Shown here in pieces: positions 1-8,699 of a DNA stretch of 64,000 nt (position 1 is its first letter; each line of letters starts with the position of its first letter). Made by a program: the position numbers and the translations under genes. The stretch covers positions 1 through 64,000 of the forward strand of contig CAJWZD010000005.1 in NCBI GenBank assembly GCA_913049685.1, written 5' to 3'. This stretch comes from an uncultured Fidelibacterota bacterium. Its GTDB lineage: Bacteria > Fidelibacterota > Marinisomatia > Marinisomatales > TCS55. The notes under the pieces were generated by a model. That model searched no databases. It saw nothing but the letters and a program-made list of their open reading frames with translations, and was not told the origin of the DNA.

Positions 1-11
1 GATGTAATCAA

Positions 12-1838
12 ATGGAAAGCAAAGCACCTTTAATTCCAATGGAAGATTTTTTTCGTAATCCCGAAAAATCATCATTTAATATTTCACCAAATGGAAATTA
101 TATTGCCTATATGAAGCCTTGGAAAACAAGAATGAACGTATTTGTAATGGAAATAATTACAAAAAAAGAAACACGGCTCACATCCTCCCAAGAAAGAGGT
201 ATTTATGGATTTACATGGCTAACTAATAAAAGAATTGGGTACGTAAAAGATGAGGGGGGGAATGAAAATATACATTTTTATGCTGTAAATATCGACACGT
301 CAAATGAGATTGATCTAACCCCGTTTGAAAATGTACAAACCAGAATCATTGATGATCTGGAAGACGACCCAAATCATATATTAATTGGCCTCAATAAGCG
401 AAATCCACAAATTCATGATCCCTACAGAATTAATGTTAATGACGGTAAAATGGAGTTGATAGCTGAAAATCCAGGAAATATCTCAGGATGGATGACAGAT
501 CATGATGGAAAATTGAGGATAGCCACAACTTCTGATGGTGTTAATACTAGTTTGCTATATCGAGATAAAGAATCTGATGAATTTAAACCAATTTTAACTA
601 CAGATTTTAAAGTCAGCGTAGTACCCTTATTTTTTACTTTTGATAATAAAAATTTATATGTGGCATCAAATAGAGGACGTGACAAGTCAGCTGTATTCAA
701 ATTTGACCTTAATAACGCAAAAGAGGAAAAATTGATTTTCGAGCACAATGAAGTTGATGTTAGCGGCTTAATGTATTCTAGGAAAAGAAAAGTTTTGACT
801 GGAGTCAATTATACGGTTGCTAAGAATGAAATGATATTTTTTGATACATGGAGAGAGGATCTACAGCAAAAATTGGAAGAAAAGCTACCTGGTTATGAAG
901 TAGTTATAAGCAGTTTTTCAAAGGATGAGACTAAAGCAGTTGTTGTTACTTATAGTGATAAATCAAGAGGCACATATTACTTTTACGATGTGGATAAAAA
1001 CAAATTAGCAGAACTAGGGGAGGTCAGTCCCTGGCTAAATGAAGAAGATATGTCTGAAATGAAACCTGTTAAATACAGGTCGAGAGATGGATTAGTTATT
1101 AATGGATATCTTACTTTACCTAAAGGAACAAATGGAAAAAATATACCTATTGTTGTAAATCCGCATGGTGGTCCTTGGGCTAGAGATAATTGGGGGTATA
1201 AATCTGAAATTCAATTTTTAGCAAATAGAGGATTTGCTGTATTTCAAATGAACTTTAGAGGTAGTACAGGTTATGGAAGAGAGTTTTGGGAAAAAAGTTT
1301 CAAAGAGTGGGGCAAATCAATGCAAGACGATATATCCGATGGAGTTAAATGGCTCATTGATGAAGGTATTGCAGATCCTGATCGAATAGCTATTTATGGT
1401 GCTTCCTACGGAGGCTATGCAACGCTTGCAGGTCTTACCTTTACGCCCAATCTTTATGCTTGTGGGGTTGATTACGTTGGAGTATCAAGTCTATTTACTT
1501 TCATGGAAAGCATGCCTCCATACTGGGAATTATATAGGAGTATGATGTACGAAATGGTCGGCCACCCTGAAAAAGACAAAAAGCTACTTGCTTCAGCATC
1601 ACCACTATTGCACATTGATAAAATCAAAGCGCCTTTATTTATTGCTCAAGGAGCAAATGATCCAAGAGTCGTAAAATCAGAATCCGATCAAATAGTAGAA
1701 GCATTAAAAAATGCAGGTATTGAAGTCCCATACATGGTAAAAGATGATGAGGGGCATGGGTTTTACAATGAGGAAAACCAGTTTGATTTTTATAGGGAAA
1801 TGGAAAAGTTTTTGATAAAACATATTGGCAAAAAATAA
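12..1838 (+). CDS. S9 family peptidase (acylaminoacyl-peptidase-like), possibly 5'-truncated
   Basis: Serine peptidase of the prolyl oligopeptidase family (S9C-like), which removes residues or dipeptides from short peptides. The N-terminal 340 or so residues look like a beta-propeller and the C-terminal 250 form the alpha/beta-hydrolase domain. The nucleophile is Ser465 in GASYGG, and the remaining triad fits Asp550 in GANDPRV and His582 in DEGHGF. The frame stays open to the left edge of the window with no stop, so the true start and any signal peptide may lie upstream; the visible Met is only the first in the window. No signal peptide is visible in this part. It ends just before a bidirectional terminator that separates it from the convergent copper protein gene. 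Family assignment is firm; substrate is unknown. Confidence 0.93.
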   Translation: MESKAPLIPMEDFFRNPEKSSFNISPNGNYIAYMKPWKTRMNVFVMEIITKKETRLTSSQERGIYGFTWLTNKRIGYVKDEGGNENIHFYAVNIDTSNEIDLTPFENVQTRIIDDLEDDPNHILIGLNKRNPQIHDPYRINVNDGKMELIAENPGNISGWMTDHDGKLRIATTSDGVNTSLLYRDKESDEFKPILTTDFKVSVVPLFFTFDNKNLYVASNRGRDKSAVFKFDLNNAKEEKLIFEHNEVDVSGLMYSRKRKVLTGVNYTVAKNEMIFFDTWREDLQQKLEEKLPGYEVVISSFSKDETKAVVVTYSDKSRGTYYFYDVDKNKLAELGEVSPWLNEEDMSEMKPVKYRSRDGLVINGYLTLPKGTNGKNIPIVVNPHGGPWARDNWGYKSEIQFLANRGFAVFQMNFRGSTGYGREFWEKSFKEWGKSMQDDISDGVKWLIDEGIADPDRIAIYGASYGGYATLAGLTFTPNLYACGVDYVGVSSLFTFMESMPPYWELYRSMMYEMVGHPEKDKKLLASASPLLHIDKIKAPLFIAQGANDPRVVKSESDQIVEALKNAGIEVPYMVKDDEGHGFYNEENQFDFYREMEKFLIKHIGKK

Positions 1839-1860
1839 AAACTGATTTGAAGTAACACTT

Positions 1861-1895
1861 AAAAAAAAAGCCTCGAAAAATCGAGGCTTTTTTTT
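1861..1895. terminator. Bidirectional rho-independent terminator
   Basis: A perfect 7-bp GC-containing stem (GCCTCGA at 1870-1876 with TCGAGGC at 1881-1887) closes an AAAA loop. It is flanked by nine As on the left and eight Ts on the right, so it can terminate transcription from both directions. It sits exactly between the convergent genes ending at 1838 and 1907. Confidence 0.93.
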
Positions 1896-1906
1896 AAATA
1901 AAATAT

Positions 1907-2608
1907 CTACTTTTTCTTAGGCCTACTAAACTCAAAATTCACTACGGCTTCCCCAGATTTGACAGTAACATTTTGAGATAAAGTTCTTTTACTTCCAAAT
2001 TTTTCCTGCCAGGCAACAATTTCATACGTTCCATCTGGAACATTAGCTATGCTAAACTTCCCAGTTTTGTCTGTTACAGCGTAATAGGGATGGTCAAAAA
2101 CCTGAGTATAACTTTTCATCCATGGATGAACATCGCATTTGACAACAAACACGTCTTCAGCTTTATTGAAAACCATTGATTTTTCTTTAAGGGTTTTTGG
2201 CATTCCAAAATTGTACTCACGATTTACTTTTGGAAGACCATGAATATTGTGCATAGTTGCGTCACTATTAAGTATTTTTACTGTTTGACCAACTTGAACA
2301 CCCATAACGTGTGGTGTGTATATGCATCCAGCTTGATCCAAGGTTTTTTCTTCGGTTGGCACAGCTCCTTTGTACTCCACATTCTTTAAATATACAAGTA
2401 CGTTAGCCATATTACCTTTTGCATCAACTATAAAAGATTCAGACTTAGCAGCTTCCTGGTGAGAGGATGCGCATACCGGATCTGCATCCATTCTTAATCG
2501 CTTGGCTTTTGGTGCTTTTCCCACATATTTTACGCTACCAGTTAGCTCACCTGCGATTAAACTTCCCCCAATGATTACAAATACTAAATTAATTACAAAC
2601 TTATTCAT
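1907..2608 (-). CDS. Secreted cupredoxin-like protein with carboxypeptidase-regulatory-like domain
   Basis: A 233-residue exported protein (signal peptide about residues 1-19, ending near IAGELTG). The first two thirds resemble a plastocyanin/methylamine-utilization-type cupredoxin. A His lies in TMHNIHG, and a later CDVHPWM segment carries the Cys-x2-His-x2-Met ligand pattern of type 1 blue copper sites. The last 60 residues (YYAVTDKTGKFSIANVPDGTYEIVAW region) look like a CarboxypepD_reg/DUF2012-type beta-sandwich. It is divergent from the cytochrome oxidase operon with a 229-bp shared upstream region, so a role as periplasmic copper/electron carrier near the oxidase is plausible but inferred. 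The basic C-terminus (RPKKK) is unusual for an exported protein. Copper binding is predicted from motif only. Confidence 0.8.
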   Translation of the reverse strand: MNKFVINLVFVIIGGSLIAGELTGSVKYVGKAPKAKRLRMDADPVCASSHQEAAKSESFIVDAKGNMANVLVYLKNVEYKGAVPTEEKTLDQAGCIYTPHVMGVQVGQTVKILNSDATMHNIHGLPKVNREYNFGMPKTLKEKSMVFNKAEDVFVVKCDVHPWMKSYTQVFDHPYYAVTDKTGKFSIANVPDGTYEIVAWQEKFGSKRTLSQNVTVKSGEAVVNFEFSRPKKK

Positions 2609-2837
2609 TTTTTCTCCGAACTACTTAAAATTATTTTTATTTTTAAAGTCAAATTTATATAGAATAACAAATTTAAAACAACAAACTAAATGTATTTTAA
2701 ATTCAAAATTTTAGCAAAATCAACTTTGTAGATATTTAATTAAAATTATAAATTTAATTATAAATCTAATTAACAAAATTTCGAAAATACATCAACACAA
2801 AGCCCCATACAAAAATACTTTAAATTAAAGGCACAGA
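2609..2837. promoter_or_regulatory. Divergent promoter region with 12-bp-spaced direct repeat
   Basis: This very AT-rich 229-bp region separates the divergent cupredoxin and cytochrome oxidase genes and must hold promoters for both. The sequence AATTATAAAT occurs twice (2744-2753 and 2756-2765), start to start 12 bp apart. That spacing could place a regulator on one helix face, or it may be low-complexity AT sequence. No clear -35/-10 pair was identified. No convincing ORF was found inside. Confidence 0.35.
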
Positions 2838-4553
2838 ATGAGCGAAGGACATCATAAGCAAAGTTTTTGGTCCAAATATATTTGGAGCACTGATCACAAG
2901 ATTATTGGCATTCAATACGGGATAACATCGCTTATTTGGTTATTATTTGGATTTGCCCTCATGGCGATTATGAGGTATCAATTGGCTTATCCTGGTTCGC
3001 CTGTACCAATTGTTGGAAGTCTTCTTGGAGAAGGAGGAATACTGCCTTCAGAAATGTACAACTCGCTTGGTGCTATGCATGGAACAATAATGATATTTTT
3101 AGGAGTTGTACCTTTAGCTTTTGGAGCTTTTGGAAACTACCTCGTTCCATTACAGATTGGTGCTATTGATATGGCTTTTCCAAAGCTTAATGCAGCTTCG
3201 TATTGGACTTATTTTCTAGGATCTGTTATAATGGTTACTGGTTTCTTTGTGCCTGGTGGAGCTGCGAATTCAGGCTGGACCTCATATCCTCCACTGGCTA
3301 ATACCGCTACGATGGGTCAAACTGTATGGTTACTTGGTATGATAATGCTGATTACTTCGTCCTTGCTGGGATCAGTTAATATATTAGTAACCGTAATACA
3401 ATTACGTGCCGATGGAATGACATGGATGAAATTACCAATATTTGTATGGACACAATTTATTACAGCCTTTTTGTTACTATTGGCATTTCCACCATTAGAA
3501 GCTGCTGGAGTGCTTCAATTAATGGATCGCCTCATAAATACTAGCTTCTTTATGCCTAGCGGGTTGGTTGTTTCAGGTGAGGTCTTACAAAATGCCGGAG
3601 GTGGAAGTCCTCTGCTATGGCAGCATTTATTCTGGTTCTTGGCTCACCCTGAAGTTTACGTTTTGATTTTACCTGCATTTGGTATCGTTACTGAGGTAAT
3701 TGCCAATAATACGAGAAAACCAATCAAGGGCTATAAATCTCTTGTTTATGCAATGATATTTTTAGGATTCATGTCTTTCGTAGTTTGGGCTCATCACATG
3801 TATTTAACTGGGATGGGAACTACAATTGGAGCATTTTTTCAAACAACAACTATGATTATTTCAATACCATCAGTTGTTATCCTGACCGCTCTCCTTCTTT
3901 CATTGTGGGGTGGCTCTATAAGATTCAATACCCCAATGCTATTTGCCCTAGGTTTTTTACCAATGTTTGGAATAGGTGGACTAACCGGGTTACCGTTGGG
4001 TTTGGCAGCTGCAGATATTCATCTTCATGACACATATTATGTTATTGGTCATTTTCACTATGTTGTCGCACCTGGGACTCTATTTGCTCTTTTTGCTGGA
4101 ATATATTACTGGTTTCCAAAATTAACTGGAAAACAGACTAATGAAACGCTTGGCAAGCTACATTTTTTCACCTCTTTTATTTGCATGAATGGCGTATTTA
4201 TGCCAATGTTTGTTACAGGATTAGCTGGAGTATCAAGAAGGCTTTGGGACGGAGGAGAATCCTATGCTCATGCTGCTGGAGTTTTTCAACTAAATGAACT
4301 AATGTCAATTTCAGCTTGGCTTCTTGGCGTTGCACAGCTTTTCTTTATTGTTAACATTATTATAAGTCTACGTTCTAAAAAAACAGGTGAATCAAACCCT
4401 TGGGACGCCACAACTATAGATTGGACTGATACTACTTCTCCTCCGCTTGGACATGGTAACTTTGATAAAGTCCCCACGGTTTATAATGGACCCTATGAGT
4501 ATAGTGTCCCAGGATCTAAAAAAGATTTCTTACCTCAAAGTCAAAAAGGTTAA
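2838..4553 (+). CDS. ctaD: Cytochrome c oxidase subunit I
   Basis: Catalytic subunit of an aa3-type heme-copper oxygen reductase in the inner membrane. It reduces O2 with electrons from CuA and pumps protons. All key ligands are present: His80 in the AMHGT motif (low-spin heme), His270 and Tyr274 in HPEVY (CuB and the cross-linked Tyr, with Glu in between as in A1-type enzymes), the HH pair near 319-320 (CuB) and HFHYV near 405-409 (high-spin heme and low-spin heme ligands). About 12 hydrophobic helices fit the 571-residue length. It is the first gene of a long operon, and subunit III follows 5 bp after its stop. Confidence 0.98.
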   Translation: MSEGHHKQSFWSKYIWSTDHKIIGIQYGITSLIWLLFGFALMAIMRYQLAYPGSPVPIVGSLLGEGGILPSEMYNSLGAMHGTIMIFLGVVPLAFGAFGNYLVPLQIGAIDMAFPKLNAASYWTYFLGSVIMVTGFFVPGGAANSGWTSYPPLANTATMGQTVWLLGMIMLITSSLLGSVNILVTVIQLRADGMTWMKLPIFVWTQFITAFLLLLAFPPLEAAGVLQLMDRLINTSFFMPSGLVVSGEVLQNAGGGSPLLWQHLFWFLAHPEVYVLILPAFGIVTEVIANNTRKPIKGYKSLVYAMIFLGFMSFVVWAHHMYLTGMGTTIGAFFQTTTMIISIPSVVILTALLLSLWGGSIRFNTPMLFALGFLPMFGIGGLTGLPLGLAAADIHLHDTYYVIGHFHYVVAPGTLFALFAGIYYWFPKLTGKQTNETLGKLHFFTSFICMNGVFMPMFVTGLAGVSRRLWDGGESYAHAAGVFQLNELMSISAWLLGVAQLFFIVNIIISLRSKKTGESNPWDATTIDWTDTTSPPLGHGNFDKVPTVYNGPYEYSVPGSKKDFLPQSQKG

Positions 4554-4558
4554 TTAGT

Positions 4559-5155
4559 ATGGATATTCCATTTAATGTAAAAGAGCGCCCTGATACTGGG
4601 CTTTACAACGGAAAACTAGGGATTTGGTTTTTTCTAGCATCCGAAGTGATGCTATTCGGCGGACTATTTTCTGCGTACATCTTTTTAAGAACTGGTGTAG
4701 ACAACTGGCCCGCTGGCACAGACTATCTAGATGTTCCTTTGGCTACACTAAATACACTATTTTTAATTTCATCATCAGTAACTATGGTTATGAGCTGGGC
4801 CTCTCTGAAGTTAAATGACTTCAAAAAGTATAAGCTATATACACTGATTACATTATTTTTTGCTTTTGCATTTTTAGTAGTAAAATATTTTGAGTACAGT
4901 GCAAAGTTTGCTCATAATCCACCGTATCTACCAAGCACTAACAACTTTCTTGGCATCTATTTTACCATGACCGGTTTACATGTGCTGCATATAATTGGAG
5001 GCGTATTAGTAATAGGGTACCTTTATGGGCCTGGTTCGAAAATGTGGAATTCTGACCCTGAGCGCTTCACTAACAGGATTGAAATAGTTGGTTTGTATTG
5101 GCATTTTGTAGATTTAGTTTGGATCTTTTTATTTCCAGTTTTGTATTTACTATGA
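4559..5155 (+). CDS. ctaE: Cytochrome c oxidase subunit III
   Basis: A 198-residue, roughly five-helix form of COX III, the short bacterial version lacking the first two helices of the mitochondrial protein. Recognisable features are the GIWFFLASEVMLFGGLF segment, the FTMTGLHVLHIIGG segment with the conserved His residues, and the C-terminal GLYWHFVDLVWIFLFP motif. The protein stabilises subunit I and supports proton uptake. It lies 5 bp after ctaD and 10 bp before subunit IV. Confidence 0.97.
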   Translation: MDIPFNVKERPDTGLYNGKLGIWFFLASEVMLFGGLFSAYIFLRTGVDNWPAGTDYLDVPLATLNTLFLISSSVTMVMSWASLKLNDFKKYKLYTLITLFFAFAFLVVKYFEYSAKFAHNPPYLPSTNNFLGIYFTMTGLHVLHIIGGVLVIGYLYGPGSKMWNSDPERFTNRIEIVGLYWHFVDLVWIFLFPVLYLL

Positions 5156-5165
5156 GGAATATCAA

Positions 5166-5462
5166 ATGACACCTGAAGAAGTAAAACATCATATAAAAAC
5201 TTATGTTTTGGTTTTCATAGCTCTTGCATTTCTAACAGTTGTAACTGTTGCAATTTCATATATTGACCTTGGTGTAAAAGGAGGTATAGCGCTTGGACTT
5301 TTTGTTGCTAGCGTTAAAGCTTCTTTAGTAGCATGTTATTTCATGCACTTGCTTGATGAAAGAGCAACGATCTACTGGACTCTCATAGCAACTGCTATCT
5401 CTTTTTTAATTTTAATTTTTCTTCCAGTAGGCGCATTTCTTGCCCAAGCGAGGATATATTAA
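5166..5462 (+). CDS. ctaF: Cytochrome c oxidase subunit IV (small, bacterial type)
   Basis: A 98-residue protein with three membrane helices, matching the bacterial COX4/CtaF family (Pfam COX4_pro type). The segment VKASLVACYFMHLLDER is characteristic: a Lys, the YFMHL motif and a following charged turn. It is an accessory subunit of the oxidase. It is directly in line with subunit III, and its stop is followed immediately (0 bp) by the start of the next tiny membrane protein. Confidence 0.92.
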   Translation: MTPEEVKHHIKTYVLVFIALAFLTVVTVAISYIDLGVKGGIALGLFVASVKASLVACYFMHLLDERATIYWTLIATAISFLILIFLPVGAFLAQARIY

Positions 5463-5636
5463 ATGTCAATTAAAGCATTTCACATACTCTTCATTGTATT
5501 TTCATTCATTTTGTCAATGGGTGTTGGATACTGGGGTATTAAGGATTATCCCATAATAGCTTTATTATCATTTGTTGGCGGAGTATTATTGCTTTATTAT
5601 GGAATTCAGATTTTTAAAAAATTTAAAACAATATAA
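5463..5636 (+). CDS. Small two-helix membrane protein in the cox operon
   Basis: A 57-residue protein starting with ATG directly after the subunit IV stop codon and ending three bases before the next start. Two hydrophobic segments (about residues 5-23 and 31-50) are joined by a short WGIKDYP turn, and the tail is basic (FKKFKTI). I recognise no family. The gapless placement inside the cytochrome oxidase operon argues it is translated. It could be a small accessory oxidase subunit or assembly factor. Confidence 0.6.
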   Translation: MSIKAFHILFIVFSFILSMGVGYWGIKDYPIIALLSFVGGVLLLYYGIQIFKKFKTI

Positions 5637-5639
5637 TCT

Positions 5640-5894
5640 ATGAAAAAGAAGCACATTCTATTAGCGGTCCTTATAATTCTAACCACCTTTGATGTTGTTT
5701 ATGCCTGCGCTACCTGTTTTGGCGATCCAAACTCAAAAGCTACTCAGGGAATGAATATGGCAATCATTGCTATGTTGACGCTTACTGGTGGTGTATTAAG
5801 CAGCTTCATTTCTTTTATTTATGTACTGAATAAACGTGCGAAAGATTATGCAAAAAAACTTTCAAAAAGTGATAACAATTCTGGAGGTAATTAA
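5640..5894 (+). CDS. Small membrane protein with CxxC motif in the cox operon
   Basis: An 84-residue protein: N-terminal signal-like hydrophobic stretch (residues 5-22), a CATCFGDP segment with a CxxC pair at the presumed periplasmic side, a second hydrophobic helix (about 40-63) and a charged hydrophilic tail. The function is unknown. The CxxC next to oxidase genes could be a metal or thiol site used in copper or heme delivery, but this is inference. A good Shine-Dalgarno (GGAGG at 5882-5886) near its end serves the following subunit II gene. Confidence 0.72.
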   Translation: MKKKHILLAVLIILTTFDVVYACATCFGDPNSKATQGMNMAIIAMLTLTGGVLSSFISFIYVLNKRAKDYAKKLSKSDNNSGGN

Positions 5895-5896
5895 AG

Positions 5897-6742
5897 TTGC
5901 TTGAATTATTAAGGAAATTTGGATTGCCATCCGTTTCTGCTTCAACCCAGGGACCTGCTATTGATAATGTAATTTCGCTAGTGCATTGGCTAATGCTTGT
6001 CTTATTTGTTGGTTGGGGTGCATATTTTATCTACACTCTAGTTCGCTTTCGCGCCTCACGTCAACCAAAAGCGGACTATAAAGGAGTCAAAAACCATTAC
6101 TCATCATATGTAGAAGTTGCTGTTGCATTAGTTGAAGTTGCACTTTTAATAGGTTTTGCATTCCCAATTTGGGCGAGTAGGGTAAACGATGTTCCAAACA
6201 GTATTAATTCTGTTCAAATTCGTGTAATTGGACAGCAATATGCTTGGAATATTCATTATCCCGGACCTGACAATATATTTGGCTCTACAAAAGTTGATCT
6301 TGTTGATGAAGCTGAGAACCCGATTGGAATTGATAGGTCTGACGAGAATGCTAAAGATGACGTTGTAATGATAAATCAATTACACATCCCAGTAGATAAA
6401 CCAGTAAATATTTTACTATCAACTAAAGACGTTATTCATAATTTTAAACTTCCAGAATTTAGGGTATCACAGGATGCAATATCTGGAATGGAAATTCCAG
6501 TATGGTTTAAGGCCACCATGACTTCTGAAGAATTTTTAGAAACAACAAAAGGCGGCCCAAGAGAGGGAAAAGGGTTTGAAATTGCGTGTGCTCAGCTTTG
6601 TGGGCTAGGACACTATAGAATGAAGGGTTATTTAACTGTTCATGATGATGAAGGCTTTGCCAATTGGATGGATGAACAACAGGAATACCTTCTTGAAGAA
6701 GCAGGTGACGACGATGACGATTGGGGTGATGATGAATGGTAG
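5897..6742 (+). CDS. ctaC: Cytochrome c oxidase subunit II (CuA protein)
   Basis: Starts with TTG, 10 nt after a GGAGG ribosome-binding site; no suitable ATG lies nearby. Two N-terminal membrane helices (about residues 26-48 and 75-95) are followed by a periplasmic cupredoxin domain. The CuA ligands are all visible: the His in VIHNFKLPEF (about 181), Cys231, Cys235, His239 and Met242 in the CAQLCGLGHYRM segment. No cytochrome c domain is fused. The C-terminus is strikingly acidic (about residues 265-281, mostly Asp/Glu with two Trp). It is unusual that subunit II follows subunits I, III and IV instead of preceding them. Confidence 0.97.
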   Translation: MLELLRKFGLPSVSASTQGPAIDNVISLVHWLMLVLFVGWGAYFIYTLVRFRASRQPKADYKGVKNHYSSYVEVAVALVEVALLIGFAFPIWASRVNDVPNSINSVQIRVIGQQYAWNIHYPGPDNIFGSTKVDLVDEAENPIGIDRSDENAKDDVVMINQLHIPVDKPVNILLSTKDVIHNFKLPEFRVSQDAISGMEIPVWFKATMTSEEFLETTKGGPREGKGFEIACAQLCGLGHYRMKGYLTVHDDEGFANWMDEQQEYLLEEAGDDDDDWGDDEW

Positions 6743-6828
6743 TCAAAATACCCTTTAGCAATTATAAAGCTTTTTCTGGCTCAAGAGTCACTTCAATATC
6801 TGTAAAATAAAAAAATCCAAAAATTTTA

Positions 6829-7815
6829 ATGCCATTTAATCTTAATACTGTAGTTCGACGCCTATCTAAGATAATCGTTTTTCTTACACTATCATTAATA
6901 TTTGTTGGCGCTCTAATAAAAAGCCATGAAGTAGGGCTTTCAGTCCCGGATTGGCCAACATCGTACGGAAAACAAATGTTTTCATTTCCACTCTCTGACA
7001 TGATAGGTGGGATATTTTATGAGCATGGCCATAGGCTTTTTGCAACTATAGTTGGTTTTTTAACCTTACTTCAGTTTATGATCATATCATTTACAAACCA
7101 CCCTTCTTGGATTAAAAAAATGAGTTTAATCTCATTGATTTTAGTTATTACTCAAGGATTATTAGGAGGAATGACCGTATTATTTTTTCTTCCCCCTCCA
7201 ATTTCAGTTATGCATGGAGTTTTGGCGCAGACTTTTTTTGTTACAATTATTTTTGTTGCTTATAGCCTATCTGACTCTAGAGCCAATAAAAGAGAAGTGC
7301 CGTACCCTCTGTTCATTAGGCGTGGAGCTATAGTTATTACATTGTTAGTATTTATTCAATTAGTTTTGGGAGCCCTTGTACGTCACACATCATCAGGGCT
7401 TGCTATTCCCGATTTTCCAAAAATGGGAGGATTGTGGGTCCCTACATTCTCTGACAATATGATAAATAATATAAATGCTGAGCTTTTTGACAAAAATTTA
7501 GACATGGTATCAAAATGGCAAGTATTGATACATTTTTTACATAGACTTGGTGCTTTTATAATTGCTTTAGCATTAGCATTATTTGTGTATAAATTTCGCA
7601 ATATGGTAAAAAAGAATTCAACCGAATCAAGAGCATTGATGGTACTAGTTACTGTATTTGCTATCCAGATTTCTCTTGGAATAGCTACTATACTGACTGA
7701 AAGACTGCCTTATGTTGCTAGTTTTCATGTAGTTACTGGCGCTGCTTTACTTGGATGCTGTTCTTTATTCATAATGATAACTCAATCCAATAAACTGAAA
7801 GATTTTAATTTTTGA
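6829..7815 (+). CDS. ctaA: Heme A synthase
   Basis: COX15/CtaA family integral membrane protein of 328 residues with about eight helices. It oxidises the C8 methyl of heme O to make heme A. Conserved His residues occur in the EHGHRLFA segment (first half), MHG near residue 127, VRHTSSGLAIPDFP, HFLHRLGA and SFHVVTGA. The two-repeat layout with the GLSVPDWPTSYG and GLAIPDFPKMGG motifs is typical. An 86-bp gap separates it from subunit II, and its stop overlaps the next start by 4 bp. Confidence 0.96.
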   Translation: MPFNLNTVVRRLSKIIVFLTLSLIFVGALIKSHEVGLSVPDWPTSYGKQMFSFPLSDMIGGIFYEHGHRLFATIVGFLTLLQFMIISFTNHPSWIKKMSLISLILVITQGLLGGMTVLFFLPPPISVMHGVLAQTFFVTIIFVAYSLSDSRANKREVPYPLFIRRGAIVITLLVFIQLVLGALVRHTSSGLAIPDFPKMGGLWVPTFSDNMINNINAELFDKNLDMVSKWQVLIHFLHRLGAFIIALALALFVYKFRNMVKKNSTESRALMVLVTVFAIQISLGIATILTERLPYVASFHVVTGAALLGCCSLFIMITQSNKLKDFNF

Positions 7816-8699
7816 AATTTGTAAAGAAAAAGGCAAAATCTAAGTTTGGTATTTATTTAGAGTTAAGCAAGCTAAACATACTTTCACTTGTTTTGGTTTC
7901 TACATTTTTAGGCTACTATATTGGATCATCAGGAATAGATTCTTGGGCTCATTTATTATTAACGCTTCTTGGAACATCTATGACGGCCTCAGGTTCTGGA
8001 GCCCTAAATCATTATTTGGAACGCGAGACTGATAAACATATGATGCGCACTAAAAATAGACCACTTCCCTCTGGATCAGTTAATCCCTCAGAGGTATTAT
8101 CATTTGGCGTTATAGCAATATTGCTAGGAACGACTTTACTTGTATCGCAAATAAATATTTTGACAGGTTTTATTGCTCTCCTAACCTCATTCTTATATAT
8201 AGTTGTTTACACACCATTAAAAAAAGTTACATGGCTAAACACTTCTATTGGATCAATACCTGGCGCACTACCAATCATTGGAGGGTGGACTGCATCAACT
8301 GGTACAATTGGTACTATGGCCTGGATTTTATTTGGAATAATGTATCTTTGGCAGCATCCTCACTTCTATTCAATCGCTTGGATGTGTAGAGAAGATTATG
8401 CAAATGCAAAACTTAAAATGTTGCCGGTAATTGACCCTGCCGGTAATAGTACTATGAGACAAATATTTTGGCATTTATTACTTATGATTCCAATTTCAAT
8501 TATTCCTGTAATTCAAGGATATTTGGGAAACATCTATCTTATTGGAGTTATTGTTTTAACCAGCGCCTTTTTTATGTCTGCGCTACCATTAGCGAGAGAT
8601 AGAACCAATAAAAATGCACTCTTGTTATTAAAATCATCTGTTTTTTATTTACCTATGTTATTATTCATAATAATCATTGATTTAGGGGTTTCAATATGA
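7812..8699 (+). CDS. ctaB: Protoheme IX farnesyltransferase (heme O synthase)
   Basis: UbiA-superfamily membrane prenyltransferase of 295 residues that attaches farnesyl to heme B. The first Asp-rich motif is in the segment ALNHYLERETDKHMMRT, followed by RPLPSG. The second conserved loop is REDYANAKLKMLPV. The YTPLKK motif is also present. Starts with TTG, overlapping the ctaA stop by 4 bp, so translation is probably coupled. It supplies heme O to CtaA for the oxidase encoded upstream. Confidence 0.97.
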   Translation: MKFVKKKAKSKFGIYLELSKLNILSLVLVSTFLGYYIGSSGIDSWAHLLLTLLGTSMTASGSGALNHYLERETDKHMMRTKNRPLPSGSVNPSEVLSFGVIAILLGTTLLVSQINILTGFIALLTSFLYIVVYTPLKKVTWLNTSIGSIPGALPIIGGWTASTGTIGTMAWILFGIMYLWQHPHFYSIAWMCREDYANAKLKMLPVIDPAGNSTMRQIFWHLLLMIPISIIPVIQGYLGNIYLIGVIVLTSAFFMSALPLARDRTNKNALLLLKSSVFYLPMLLFIIIIDLGVSI

